Part shown: one piece after another, positions 15,640 to 23,077 of the stretch
Numbering within the stretch: position 1 is the stretch's first letter
Layout: every line of letters begins with the position of its first letter
Origin: Methanothrix sp.
GTDB lineage: Archaea; Halobacteriota; Methanosarcinia; Methanotrichales; Methanotrichaceae
Length of the DNA: 34,708 bases
Direction of reading: 5' to 3'
NCBI GenBank assembly: GCA_025361645.1
Contig: JANYKI010000029.1
Coordinates: 1 to 34,708, forward strand
Notes under the pieces: generated by a model
What the model was told of the DNA's origin: nothing
The model's database searches: none
What the model saw: the letters and a program-made list of their open reading frames with translations, nothing else
Translations under genes and position numbers: made by a program

Positions 15640-16215
15640 ATGACTTTGAGATATTTGTATGCGCTTATGGGCATATTCCTGCTTCTGGCCGCGACTGCCG
15701 CCGCAGGGAGCTTTAAAGCAGAGATGGATGTTGAGACCTATGTGGACGCGAACAATGCCAATCAGAGTTTTGAAGATAGCGATTTACTCTGGGCAGCTTC
15801 TGAGGGCAAAGAGCCCACAAAACAGGTCTATTTGAGCGTTATCAATATGTTCGGCACGCAGGGAATCTTCAATCCAGAGCAGATCGCTTCGGCATCATTG
15901 GCTCTTGATGCCTCAAAGGTAGACAAGCCCGGCAAGATCACAGCTTACTTCTTACATGGAGCGACCTTAGAAGGAACGAGCTGGTATGATAAATCGGACT
16001 ACGATGCCGAGGTTTACTCTCCTGCAGTGGATATTGGTGAAGCGGGGAGCTACACCATTGATGTGACATCGATTATCAAGAAGGCGGTAGAGACCTGCAC
16101 AGAAGGGTGCCCATTCACCATCGTATTGGTGGCAGAGGATGACGCTACCGTAGGATTCGCATCCAGTAAGGCTTCCGGGAATAAGCCGACCCTTGTGTAT
16201 GTCACGGATGAGTAA
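15640..16215 (+). CDS. secreted DNRLRE (CBM96)-type domain protein
   Basis: A signal peptide covers the first ~23 residues (YLYALMGIFLLLAATAAAGS). The mature domain has the beta-sandwich pattern of DNRLRE/CBM96-like domains: ETYVDANNANQSFEDSDLLW near the start, KQVYLSVINM, ASASLALDASKVDKPGKITA, TSWYDKSDYD and SYTIDVTSIIKKAVE, ending in GFASSKASGNKPTLVY. Such domains bind carbohydrate or form surface structures. A disulfide between the two Cys of ETCTEGCPF is possible. The ATG at 15640 follows TGGAGGA, so the TTG at 15607 is rejected. Length 191 residues, one domain. Confidence 0.7.
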   Translation: MTLRYLYALMGIFLLLAATAAAGSFKAEMDVETYVDANNANQSFEDSDLLWAASEGKEPTKQVYLSVINMFGTQGIFNPEQIASASLALDASKVDKPGKITAYFLHGATLEGTSWYDKSDYDAEVYSPAVDIGEAGSYTIDVTSIIKKAVETCTEGCPFTIVLVAEDDATVGFASSKASGNKPTLVYVTDE

Positions 16216-16242
16216 ATTCAAAACGAATGATGGATTTTAATT

Positions 16243-16273
16243 GGCAGGGAGATTATGGATTCATTCCCCTGCC
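16243..16273 (+). terminator. possible terminator stem after the DNRLRE gene
   Basis: GGCAGGG (16243-16249) pairs with CCCTGCC (16267-16273), followed within a few bases by GGCTTTTGC. It lies 28 bases past the stop codon at 16215. The loop is 17 bases, so it may be weak. Confidence 0.35.
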
Positions 16274-16329
16274 AAGGCCCGGCTTTTGCAATCAAGGGGG
16301 TTTTATACCTCTTCTGTCTCTTAGGGTAG

Positions 16330-17493
16330 ATGATGCGTTCTATCATGCCTCGCATTGCGGTTGTCAGTCTCGTTCTTGCGCTCATTCTGCTTTTTAGCGT
16401 AGCTCTGGTATCCTCCAATGGCGTCGCAACTATTGGGAAGAATGATACAGGTGCCACCGAAGTCATAATAATCAAGTCCCCAGGATGCACGAAATGCGCT
16501 GCGGCGGAGAGGGCTTTAGAGAAGATCGGCCAAGAGGTGCCGATCAATGTCACCGAGTACTACTATTATTCGGAGGATGGGCACCGCATCATCAAGCAGT
16601 ATCGAGCCAGGGATGTTCCTGCCATCATAATCGGCGTGCAGGTCATAAATTATAGGGATTATGAGGGAGACAACGCCTTGCTGGAAAGCCTCATTAAAGG
16701 TGCCCTGGCCAACCAGACTCCCAATCTTCCTGCTGCTTTCACCCTGCCCGGCAATGAAAGCACAACGCAGAACCTCAGTGCGGCTGCCAATGGCCAGAGC
16801 TTGAATTTGCAAGAGATATCCCTTTACACCATCTCTGCCGTCCTGGTAGCGGGCCTGGTGGCGGGCTTCAACCCCTGCTTGCTTGGCATCCTGGTCTTCC
16901 TGGCGGCATCGGTCCTCTCCTCCAAGGGGAAGAGGCGGGAGCTGGTGATGATGGTGGTTTTCTTCTCCTTTGGCATCTTTACCATGTATCTACTCCTTGG
17001 GCTGGGCATGCAGCAACTGCTACAGACGGAGGCGATAGCCAGTGCCTTCCGCTATATCCTGACAGCCTTTCTCCTGCTGGCCGGCCTCTCTCAGGTCTGG
17101 GATGCGCTGCGACTTTCGCAGGGACGGCCCTCCCTCTTTCGTACCGACTGGGCGCTCAAGTACTTCCAGGCAGGGATTGATAAGAACCGCTTCAGCTCGT
17201 ATTTCTTGATTGGGGCGCTCTTCTCCCTGGTCAAGGCCCCCTGTCTGGTCGGCATCTACTTCGCGATACTGGATCTTCTCTCGGCCAGAAGCTACTTTGA
17301 GGGGGCTGCCTATCTGTTTTTCTTCAATCTGGGAGTAATTTTGCCCATCATTATCCTGGGCGGGGCCATTGCTCTGGGCATGAGCCCGGAGCAGGTGGAC
17401 ACCTTCCGCAAGGATCATAGAGTAGGGATGAGGCTGGCCACGGGCCTGGCCCTGCTGGCGCTGGCCCCTCTTATCTACTGGCAGCTTATTTAG
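16330..17493 (+). CDS. thioredoxin-like domain fused to CcdA/DsbD-type membrane thiol transporter
   Basis: Residues 8-30 form a signal/anchor helix. Residues 43-125 are a thioredoxin/glutaredoxin-like domain with the redox pair C53-x2-C56 (SPGCTKCAAAE) and the cis-Pro region RARDVPAIII. From residue 155 a CcdA-like six-helix core begins, with its two conserved Cys in GFNPCLLG and VKAPCLVG. Such proteins pass reducing equivalents from the cytoplasm across the membrane to exported thiols. Here the donor side (CcdA) and an external thioredoxin-like acceptor are on one 387-residue chain, so the protein may act alone on secreted disulfides such as those of the Cys-containing secreted proteins in this window. 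That partner idea is inference. Confidence 0.85.
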   Translation: MMRSIMPRIAVVSLVLALILLFSVALVSSNGVATIGKNDTGATEVIIIKSPGCTKCAAAERALEKIGQEVPINVTEYYYYSEDGHRIIKQYRARDVPAIIIGVQVINYRDYEGDNALLESLIKGALANQTPNLPAAFTLPGNESTTQNLSAAANGQSLNLQEISLYTISAVLVAGLVAGFNPCLLGILVFLAASVLSSKGKRRELVMMVVFFSFGIFTMYLLLGLGMQQLLQTEAIASAFRYILTAFLLLAGLSQVWDALRLSQGRPSLFRTDWALKYFQAGIDKNRFSSYFLIGALFSLVKAPCLVGIYFAILDLLSARSYFEGAAYLFFFNLGVILPIIILGGAIALGMSPEQVDTFRKDHRVGMRLATGLALLALAPLIYWQLI

Positions 17494-17563
17494 GATTGCA
17501 GATTCATGTGAGAAAGGATTAAAATAGAGAGATTGCTCAACCTCCTTTTCGAGGTGAATCTTT

Positions 17564-18751
17564 TTGTTTTTAGTTGGAGAGGCTCTCATAGGAAAGGAGC
17601 CTGAGATTGCTCATATCGATCTGATCATCGGAGATAAGGAGGGGCCGGTAGCCACGGCTTTTGCCTCCGCGCTTTCGCAGCTTTCGGCAGGGCACACGCC
17701 CCTTTTAGGTGTTATCCGGCCCAATCTGCCGGCCAAGCCGTCCACTCTCATAGTGCCCAAAGTTACTGTGAAGAATATGGATCAAGTCGCCCAGATCTTC
17801 GGCCCGGCCCAGATGGCGGTGGCCAAGGCAGTGGCGGATGCGGTAGCTGAGGGCATCATTCCCAAGGATAAAGCTGAGGAGCTGCTGATAATAGTATCCG
17901 TGTTCATTCATCCCCAGGCAAAAGACTACGACGCCATCTATCGCTACAATTACGGCGCAACCAAGCTGGCCCTGGAAAGAGCCATGACCGGATTCCCGGA
18001 TGTAGATCTGATGCTCTACGAGAAGGACCGCTCTACTCATCCCATCATGGGCTTCCGGGTCACCCGACTCTGGGACCCACCATACTTGCAGGTGGCCTTC
18101 GATCTGGTGGATGTGGCCGAGGTGCGCCGCGTGCTCACGGCTCTCCCCGAGAGCGATCATATTCTCATTGAGGTGGGAACGCCCCTGGTCAAGATGCTGG
18201 GCATCAGTGTGGTCAAGGAGATTCGCGCCATTCGGCCGGGTGCCTTTGTCATCCTGGATCTGAAGACTCTGGACACGGGTAACCTGGAGGTTCGCCTGGC
18301 AGCGGACTCCACAGCTGACGCCGTGGTCATATCCGGCCTCGCCCCCAAGAAGACGCTGGAGCTGTCCATTCGAGAAGCCAGAAAGACCGGCATCTACTCC
18401 ATCATCGACATGCTCAATGTGCCCGATCCGCTGACCGTCCTGAAGGGCCTCGAAGTTTTACCGGACGTGGTCGAGCTGCACCGGGCCATCGACAATGAGT
18501 TGAGCGCGCACGCCTGGAATAACATTCGTGATATTCAGGCCCTTGCCAAAGATGGAAGAAGACTGCTGGTGGCTGTGGCGGGCGGCATTCGCGTGGATAC
18601 CGAGGGTGCGGCTCTGGCGGCAGGCGCGAACATTCTCGTCGTCGGTCGGGCTATCACCCGTTCCAAGGATATTCGCGACATGGCCGAGCAGTTCCTGACG
18701 GGTCTCAAGCAGACAGAGATTGACCAGTACCGGGTCATGACGGACTTCTGA
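17564..18751 (+). CDS. fae-hps: bifunctional formaldehyde-activating enzyme / 3-hexulose-6-phosphate synthase
   Basis: The N-terminal ~165 residues are Fae ([20 protein letters not shown] with the catalytic His18, then [20 protein letters not shown]), which condenses formaldehyde with tetrahydromethanopterin. Residues ~170-395 are the Hps domain ([64 protein letters not shown]), which converts ribulose 5-phosphate plus formaldehyde to hexulose 6-phosphate or the reverse. In methanogens without the oxidative pentose phosphate route the fusion is thought to make ribulose 5-phosphate while trapping formaldehyde. The start is TTG at 17564, supported by the perfect GAGGTGA at 17551-17557 and the family start FLVGEAL. 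Length 395 is normal for the fusion. Confidence 0.93.
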   Translation: MFLVGEALIGKEPEIAHIDLIIGDKEGPVATAFASALSQLSAGHTPLLGVIRPNLPAKPSTLIVPKVTVKNMDQVAQIFGPAQMAVAKAVADAVAEGIIPKDKAEELLIIVSVFIHPQAKDYDAIYRYNYGATKLALERAMTGFPDVDLMLYEKDRSTHPIMGFRVTRLWDPPYLQVAFDLVDVAEVRRVLTALPESDHILIEVGTPLVKMLGISVVKEIRAIRPGAFVILDLKTLDTGNLEVRLAADSTADAVVISGLAPKKTLELSIREARKTGIYSIIDMLNVPDPLTVLKGLEVLPDVVELHRAIDNELSAHAWNNIRDIQALAKDGRRLLVAVAGGIRVDTEGAALAAGANILVVGRAITRSKDIRDMAEQFLTGLKQTEIDQYRVMTDF

Positions 18752-18800
18752 AGATAGCAGATCTTGGATGATCCGCCCTTTTTTCTTTTTGTTGACAATA

Positions 18801-18845
18801 TTGTGCGTACTTTGTGAGCTTTGTGTCTTTTTGGTTGATGGTCGC
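18801..18845 (+). repeat. dispersed TGTGCGTACT...GTGTCT repeat, copy 1
   Basis: TGTGCGTACTTTGTGAGCTT and the following GTGTCTTTTTGGTTGATGG resemble the stretch at 22918-22962 at roughly 70 percent. It lies between fae-hps and the next gene and argues that the open frame upstream of 18921 is not coding. Confidence 0.45.
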
Positions 18846-18920
18846 GATCGGTGCTTTAGTTGCAACGGGCGACGACTTTTCACCACAAAGGCATTTTATT
18901 TTTGTTCTCGTTTTGCGCTC

Positions 18921-20255
18921 TTGCGCCATTTTAAACAGCAATTCTCGTTATTATTACTAACATTACTCTTATTATTACTACCAACAGGAATCGCCGGTGC
19001 CATTGATGTGCAGGTGGGGCCCGTGGCCCAGCCCACCGGAGCAATCATCCTGGTGGTGGATGGTCTGGGCGCTTCTTACGTCTATCCGGAGCATCGCGCC
19101 TATGCCCTGGACGGCACGGCGCTGGAAGGCGCCATTCTCTTCAATTTGACCGGCGGCGGGGCGAGGGCGGTGGACGTGCGGGTGCCCGTGCCTGAGACCA
19201 CCCAGAGTCACAGCATTCTCATCACCGGAAATTCGAGAACCGACCCCGACCATCTCGGTCCCACAGTCTTCGACGCGGCTCGCGCCAACGGCTATCTTTG
19301 CCTGGCCGTGTTGGAGCGGGGCGACAGCATGACGGTCTTGCAGGAGATGGACGGCGTCCTTTATCTGGGCGACAACTCCCTGCACGGGGCACAGCCTATT
19401 CCCGGCTTTCGGGCCAGCGCACCTGCGGGCCTGAGATACCGCTTTCAGGTGTGGCGGGACAGATTTGCCGGCTACACTGCCCTGCAGGGCCAGGCGGGCT
19501 ACCAGGGCTACAATGCCTGGGCCCTGGACGTCGCGGCGGACACCGTCCAGAATCTCTCCGGACAGCGTTTTCTCATGCTGGTGAATGTGGGCGCGGTGGA
19601 CAGCGCCGGGCAGAACCTGGGCGCGGACGGCTACCGCCGGACGGTGCAAGCCCTGGATGCGCCACTGGGCCGCCTGGCCGAGATCTGCCGCCGGAATAAC
19701 GTGCTGCTGGTCGTCACCGCCGACCATGGCATGGTCTTTCCTTCCGCGACGGGCAAGGGCGGGCACTCCGCAGAGAAATACGCCGCCCACCCTGAGGCCC
19801 TGCGGGTTCCTTTGGTTTTCCTGGGGCCGGGTGTGGAGGAGCTGAACCTGGGTGGCCGCTGGTCGGAGGTGGACATCGCTCCCACGGTGCTCAGCATCCT
19901 GAACATCTCCGGCAACCTCAGCTCAGAATGCAAGAGCCTGCCCATCCGCGCGGGCTTTGACTTGCGGGTCACGGGCGCGCCCGCGGGCCTGGAGCTGTGG
20001 CACGATGGGGCGTGGCTGGCCAACGTCACCGCGGCGGGAGAGTGCCGCTTCCGGGGACTGCCGCGCGGGCTGTACAGGCTCAAGGCGGGCGGGAAAGAAT
20101 GGGGGGTGCTGGTGAACGGGGACGCGGCGATGGATCTGACAGGGAAGGCTGAACCACAAGGAGATTGGAAGAGAATAATCGGAATCATACTTATCCTGGT
20201 CATTAACCTGGCAGGAATTGCCATCATTGTGAGGATCTGGAAGAAAGGCGACTGA
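18921..20255 (+). CDS. exported, membrane-anchored alkaline phosphatase superfamily protein
   Basis: After a signal segment (FSLLLLTLLLLLLPTGIAGA) the protein shows the fold pattern of the alkaline phosphatase/phosphoglycerate mutase superfamily: AIILVVDGLGASYVYP with the first metal-binding Asp, TTQSHSILITGNSRTDP with the likely nucleophile, VNVGAVDSAGQN, and VVTADHGMVFPSATGKGGHS with the Asp-His and later His ligands. A beta domain follows (residues ~350-415), and a C-terminal helix (IIGIILILVINLAGIAIIV) plus KKGD anchors it. It should act outside the membrane on a phosphate or sulfate ester of unknown kind. The frame is open to ATG 18768, but that part overlaps a dispersed repeat; TTG 18921, 24 bases after a TTTTATTT box, is my choice. 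Confidence 0.75.
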   Translation: MRHFKQQFSLLLLTLLLLLLPTGIAGAIDVQVGPVAQPTGAIILVVDGLGASYVYPEHRAYALDGTALEGAILFNLTGGGARAVDVRVPVPETTQSHSILITGNSRTDPDHLGPTVFDAARANGYLCLAVLERGDSMTVLQEMDGVLYLGDNSLHGAQPIPGFRASAPAGLRYRFQVWRDRFAGYTALQGQAGYQGYNAWALDVAADTVQNLSGQRFLMLVNVGAVDSAGQNLGADGYRRTVQALDAPLGRLAEICRRNNVLLVVTADHGMVFPSATGKGGHSAEKYAAHPEALRVPLVFLGPGVEELNLGGRWSEVDIAPTVLSILNISGNLSSECKSLPIRAGFDLRVTGAPAGLELWHDGAWLANVTAAGECRFRGLPRGLYRLKAGGKEWGVLVNGDAAMDLTGKAEPQGDWKRIIGIILILVINLAGIAIIVRIWKKGD

Positions 20256-20299
20256 AGCGGCTATTCCCATTGCGGGAAATCATTCGCAACGCTTAGGCC

Positions 20300-20368
20300 C
20301 TATTTGAGAAGATCTTCGACAGAAAGGCCCGATTGGTTCAGAATCGCCTTCAATGTACCTTTGTGAAC
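20300..20368 (-). pseudogene. HicA toxin C-terminal remnant
   Basis: The minus strand encodes VHKGTLKAILNQSGLSVEDLLK then TAG. HicA mRNA interferases end in just this way (GTL-x-x-IL-x-x-A/SGLSVEEF). The upstream frame is not HicA but palindromic repeat DNA, so only the last third remains. The short frame running to 20488 is therefore a remnant joined to repeat sequence. Confidence 0.6.
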
Positions 20369-20379
20369 GGCTGATCGTT

Positions 20380-20450
20380 CTTCGCGCCTTCGCGACTTCG
20401 CGTGAGATTCAACCGGGTCCGGTTTCACGCGAAGGCGCGAAGCCGCGAAG
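20380..20450. repeat. palindromic GC-rich repeat, copy 1
   Basis: Two 26-base arms, 20380-20405 and 20425-20450, pair with a few mismatches around a 19-base core (GATTCAACCGGGTCCGGTT at 20406-20424). The left flank TTGTGAACGGCTGATCGTTC (20361-20380) is shared with copy 2 at 21485-21540, but the core there is in the opposite orientation. It separates two HicA remnants. Confidence 0.75.
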
Positions 20451-20459
20451 TTCCGATAA

Positions 20460-20504
20460 TTAAAGAAGATCTTCCACAGAAAAGCCATTTCTGACCAGGA
20501 TCGC
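20460..20504 (-). pseudogene. second HicA C-terminal remnant
   Basis: The minus strand encodes AILVRNGFSVEDLL then TAA, a near copy of the end of the HicA remnant at 20300-20368 (AILNQSGLSVEDLL). It follows the HicB remnant directly, so a deletion removed the end of hicB and the start of hicA. Confidence 0.5.
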
Positions 20505-20505
20505 C

Positions 20506-20589
20506 CTAGCTTATGGCTCCCGGTAATTCAAGGCACCGAACCGTGAAACCTCCCCCGTCCTGCGGTTCAAGGATGACTGTGTATTTCAT
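20506..20589 (-). pseudogene. HicB antitoxin N-terminal remnant
   Basis: ATG at 20589 starts MKYTVILEPQDGGGFTVRCL followed by ELPGAIS and a TAG. This is the first strand-loop-strand of HicB-family antitoxins (normally about 70 or more residues, continuing with a GET-x-EEA helix). A GAGGAGA site 7 bases upstream is still present. The gene is cut short and joined to HicA sequence. Confidence 0.65.
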
Positions 20590-20613
20590 GGTGAGGTCTC
20601 CTCTAATTGGACA

Positions 20614-21276
20614 TTATGTTGGGCTGCACACTTTGCATGGCACATACCCTTGGTTTCGAGCGTCCTGAGAGCTGTTGAACTTGATCACGTTTGCCGGACT
20701 TATTTTCTTAGCCCACTGGCAGCAAGAATAGTGATATTTGCGGGATGATGCATTGCCAACAAGCGAACCATCAGAACATGACCTAGAATCGTTGTTGCCT
20801 GGAGCATCTATTTTGCAGGCAGTTGATGGGATGGTCCCATTCCACCAGGTGGCCGGATCAAATTCATTATTCGTGAAATCCCAAATACAGGCATGACCGG
20901 AGTCAACCAGCATCCTGTTAAAGTTCGCTGTCGTTCCATCTTGCTTTTGGAGAAATACAACGGCCACCCAACGGCAGAACCTATCCATTCCGGTCACGTC
21001 ATCGAGGTCCAAGGAGACGAAGCTGCCATTCAATACCTGAAACGTATAATTCCTCGAATCTGGGCCTTCCGGAGTGTCCATTTCAGGAGAATCAACATCA
21101 GCTAGCCGAACTGTGATATTACCGATCCTGCTATCGTAGCCTTGGATCTGGACGTGGATTGTATCGCCATCCACAACATTGGTCACAATGCCATAGGCTT
21201 CTCCGGGCGCTGCGAAAACCAGTGGCGACAGCAATAACGCCGGCAGAATCGAGATAATGATTATTTCATTTCTCAT
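20614..21276 (-). CDS. secreted staphylococcal-nuclease-like thermonuclease
   Basis: A signal peptide (residues 1-22, ending FAAPG) precedes an SNase-like OB fold: GIVTNVVDGDTIHVQI, then VRLADVDSPEMDTPE with R57 and E65, and RFCRWVAVVF with R102, matching the Arg-Glu-Arg catalytic set and the calcium-binding Asp residues. The C-terminal 50 residues (KYHYSCCQWAKKISPANVIK, then ARNQGYVPCKVCSP) form a small Cys-containing domain similar to the Ada-type metal-binding end seen in some secreted nucleases. The enzyme would degrade external DNA or RNA. No Shine-Dalgarno site is seen. Gene remnants of HicBA lie on both sides. Confidence 0.85.
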   Translation of the reverse strand: MRNEIIIISILPALLLSPLVFAAPGEAYGIVTNVVDGDTIHVQIQGYDSRIGNITVRLADVDSPEMDTPEGPDSRNYTFQVLNGSFVSLDLDDVTGMDRFCRWVAVVFLQKQDGTTANFNRMLVDSGHACIWDFTNNEFDPATWWNGTIPSTACKIDAPGNNDSRSCSDGSLVGNASSRKYHYSCCQWAKKISPANVIKFNSSQDARNQGYVPCKVCSPT

Positions 21277-21309
21277 TAGGAGTCTTTCCCTTTCTCTAAA
21301 TCCGTTTAC

Positions 21310-21408
21310 CTATCTCATGAAAAACATTACAAAATATGGCTCGTCCCCATTATCGATGATTTTGTATTGCGCCTTCTCCAGAGCCGCCTGAATGTATTCC
21401 GCGAACAT
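21310..21408 (-). pseudogene. HicB-like antitoxin remnant
   Basis: The minus strand encodes MFAEYIQAALEKAQYKIIDN followed by GDEPYFVMFFMR and a TAG. The first 26 residues match the start of HicB/UPF0150 antitoxins (YIQAAL-x-x-A-x-Y-x-II-x-D-x-E-P-Y-x-G). The normal continuation GEIPG.. is lost by a frameshift or substitution. It is a different HicB subtype from the remnant at 20506-20589. Confidence 0.55.
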
Positions 21409-21484
21409 ATCAAGATCCTATTTGAGTTCAAAGGATATGAAATATGCGATTCAGATTTCATGAGCTTGTGAACGGCTAATCGTT

Positions 21485-21540
21485 CTTCGCGGCTTCGCGT
21501 GAAACCGGACCTGGGTTGAATCTCACGCGGAGTGGCGAAG
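21485..21540. repeat. palindromic GC-rich repeat, copy 2 with inverted core
   Basis: Arms at 21485-21502 and 21523-21540 flank a 20-base core (AACCGGACCTGGGTTGAATC). The left flank TTGTGAACGGCTAATCGTTC (21466-21485) matches copy 1, but the core is the reverse complement of the core of copy 1 (with one extra base and one change). The arms are shorter than in copy 1. Confidence 0.75.
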
Positions 21541-21559
21541 TCAAAACATTGGCTTATTT

Positions 21560-22114
21560 CTATCTTGCTTCTTTCTGCCCCTTCAGTTGAATCATCGTCC
21601 CCACAATTTCGTCATGCTCTGAACAATTGACCGCGAAATTCAATCGGTCGGGATAAATGGAGAAGAGAACCTGCGGGATGTGGGAGTTGCAGTCATCCAA
21701 TGCCATCTGCAGTTCACGATACTCGCGATTGGTGACCAGGAGCTGATCGCGATACTCTTCTTCCTGGTCCAGCGACTCCAGGGGGTTCTTTTCGTCAATC
21801 GTGCTGTCAACAACCAGATCGCACTGCCACTCCAATACCAGGGCCCGGTTCTCCCAGTAATATGTATCAGGCGGGATCAAATCCTGCAATATCTTCAGAT
21901 CCTCCAGGGGCACAAGCCACTCTCTCGCCTGTACTTCTTCCGGCAATTTCCCTTCGATGCTTACCAGCGAAGAGACAGCCCCCGAGGTTAGATTCAGATC
22001 GCCCATGTCAAACGATATCTTAACCGGCGAGTTCCTCATGGCTTTGAGGGCAAAATAAAGCCGGCCGGGATTGAGTATTTCGACTGCCTTCTCATAAATT
22101 ATATCGTCTTCCAT
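21560..22114 (-). CDS. hypothetical cytoplasmic protein
   Basis: I do not recognise the family. From ATG 22114 the product has 184 residues with no signal peptide or membrane segment. It is acidic overall, with the stretch YEKAVEILNPGRLYFALKAM, two hydrophobic patches and an acidic linker (KNPLESLDQEEEYRDQ). The TATA box at 22138-22144 is centred 27 bases before this ATG and there is no ribosome site, so a leaderless transcript is likely; the longer frame to 22156 would start upstream of transcription. It is transcribed away from the lamin-tail gene. Confidence 0.55.
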   Translation of the reverse strand: MEDDIIYEKAVEILNPGRLYFALKAMRNSPVKISFDMGDLNLTSGAVSSLVSIEGKLPEEVQAREWLVPLEDLKILQDLIPPDTYYWENRALVLEWQCDLVVDSTIDEKNPLESLDQEEEYRDQLLVTNREYRELQMALDDCNSHIPQVLFSIYPDRLNFAVNCSEHDEIVGTMIQLKGQKEAR

Positions 22115-22137
22115 GGTTTCTGTATTTGTTGCAACTG

Positions 22138-22144
22138 ATATATT
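22138..22144 (-). promoter_or_regulatory. TATA box of the hypothetical gene, leaderless type
   Basis: The minus strand reads CACTTCAATATATCAG. The centre at 22141 is 27 bases before the ATG at 22114, the standard distance to a transcription start in archaea. Confidence 0.55.
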
Positions 22145-22155
22145 GAAGTGGCGCA

Positions 22156-22198
22156 CCGGGGCAGGGCTGGCAAAGCTGTGGTCCGCCCTTCGCCCCGG
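22156..22198. repeat. strong GC-rich hairpin between divergent genes
   Basis: CCGGGGC (22156-22162) plus AGGGC (22163-22167) pair with GCCCT (22185-22189) and GCCCCGG (22192-22198), giving 12 base pairs interrupted only by a two-base bulge. It lies just upstream of the promoter for the gene at 21560-22114. Confidence 0.5.
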
Positions 22199-22345
22199 CC
22201 CGCCATTTTGCGACCTTCCCCGTCTTCGTTGGCATGGGTCCGCGGATTCGACAGGTGGCGAGATGGGCGGTTATAATAAAGTGCACAGTTTATGGTTATT
22301 AATTATAATATACTACCACATCCGCAGCTCAACTCTTTAGAAAAA

Positions 22346-22353
22346 TTTATATT
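22346..22353 (+). promoter_or_regulatory. TATA box of the lamin-tail gene
   Basis: TTTATATT after an A-run (GAAAAA) would place transcription start near 22376, 40 bases before the chosen ATG. Confidence 0.5.
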
Positions 22354-22415
22354 ACTGAAGTGTGATCAGTACTAAAAATACTAAATTGCGGAAAAGTAAA
22401 TCTGGAGAACTAAAG

Positions 22416-22841
22416 ATGAATAACCGAATATTTGCAGGGGCGCTAATCTCCCTTGCCGTCCTAATTCTGGGGGCGGCATTGGTGCAGGGCGCAGCAGAGA
22501 GCGGTATCGCCATAACAAATGCCAATTTTGCGGCCCCAAGCCCGGAGAAAGAGAACTTGGATAAGGAATGGGTGGAGATATCCAATCTGGGCACCGCGGA
22601 TGTCAGCCTGGCTGGCTGGACGCTGGAGGATGCGCAGAATCACACCTACAAGTTCCCGGATTTCAGCCTGACGGCCGGGGCCAAGGCCAAGATTCGCACG
22701 GGAATAGGAAATGACACTACCGAAGATCTATTTTGGAACCGCAGCTCATCCATCTGGAACAATGATGGCGATGTGGCTACCTTAATGGATGCTTCAGGCA
22801 ATATCGTCTCTCGCTATCCAGAGGAGGTAAAAGCAGCTTAA
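22416..22841 (+). CDS. secreted lamin-tail domain (LTD) protein
   Basis: A signal peptide (MNNRIFAGALISLAVLILGA, cleavage near residue 27) is followed by one lamin-tail domain: GIAITNANFAAP, DKEWVEISNLGTADVSLAGW, TLEDAQNHTYKFPDFSLTAG and WNNDGDVATLMDASGNIVSR. Outside eukaryotes LTD domains occur in secreted and surface proteins, often next to nucleases. The ATG at 22416 is chosen over ATG 22362 because it gives the signal peptide and has a GGAG site upstream; the first 18 residues of the longer frame are mostly Lys and Ser. The product, 141 residues, is the domain alone, so it may serve as a binding or structural surface module. Confidence 0.75.
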   Translation: MNNRIFAGALISLAVLILGAALVQGAAESGIAITNANFAAPSPEKENLDKEWVEISNLGTADVSLAGWTLEDAQNHTYKFPDFSLTAGAKAKIRTGIGNDTTEDLFWNRSSSIWNNDGDVATLMDASGNIVSRYPEEVKAA

Positions 22842-22917
22842 ATATTTTTTTTGGCTCGTCACCATTTTCAGGACTAATCTCAAGTTACTATGTTTTTCCA
22901 GTTGTTAGTTAGTCGCT

Positions 22918-22962
22918 CTGTGCGTACTCTGTGAACTGTGGTGTCTCTGTGGTGGAAACGTC
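22918..22962 (+). repeat. dispersed TGTGCGTACT...GTGTCT repeat, copy 2
   Basis: TGTGCGTACTCTGTGAACTG and the following GTGTCTCTGTGGTGG resemble the copy at 18801-18845. It lies in the gap before the DUF169 gene. The origin is unknown; such pieces may be relics of an old mobile element. Confidence 0.45.
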
Positions 22963-23077
22963 GTTAGCCCCTGGTTATTATTAAGTGGCTGACGATACTA
23001 CCACAACCGATCAATTTTCGTAGGAAGAGCGCAAGTGTGAAATGCCATTCCAGCCTCCTGTTATGCGGTGTATTGAG

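Noticed and set aside
18768-18920. N-terminal extension of the phosphatase-superfamily protein to ATG 18768
   Set aside because: The extension overlaps a dispersed intergenic repeat and is Cys/Phe-rich without homology; the signal peptide begins after 18921.
18978-19790. Minus-strand open frame of 270 codons
   Set aside because: Antisense to the phosphatase-superfamily gene in GC-rich DNA; no domain or start signal.
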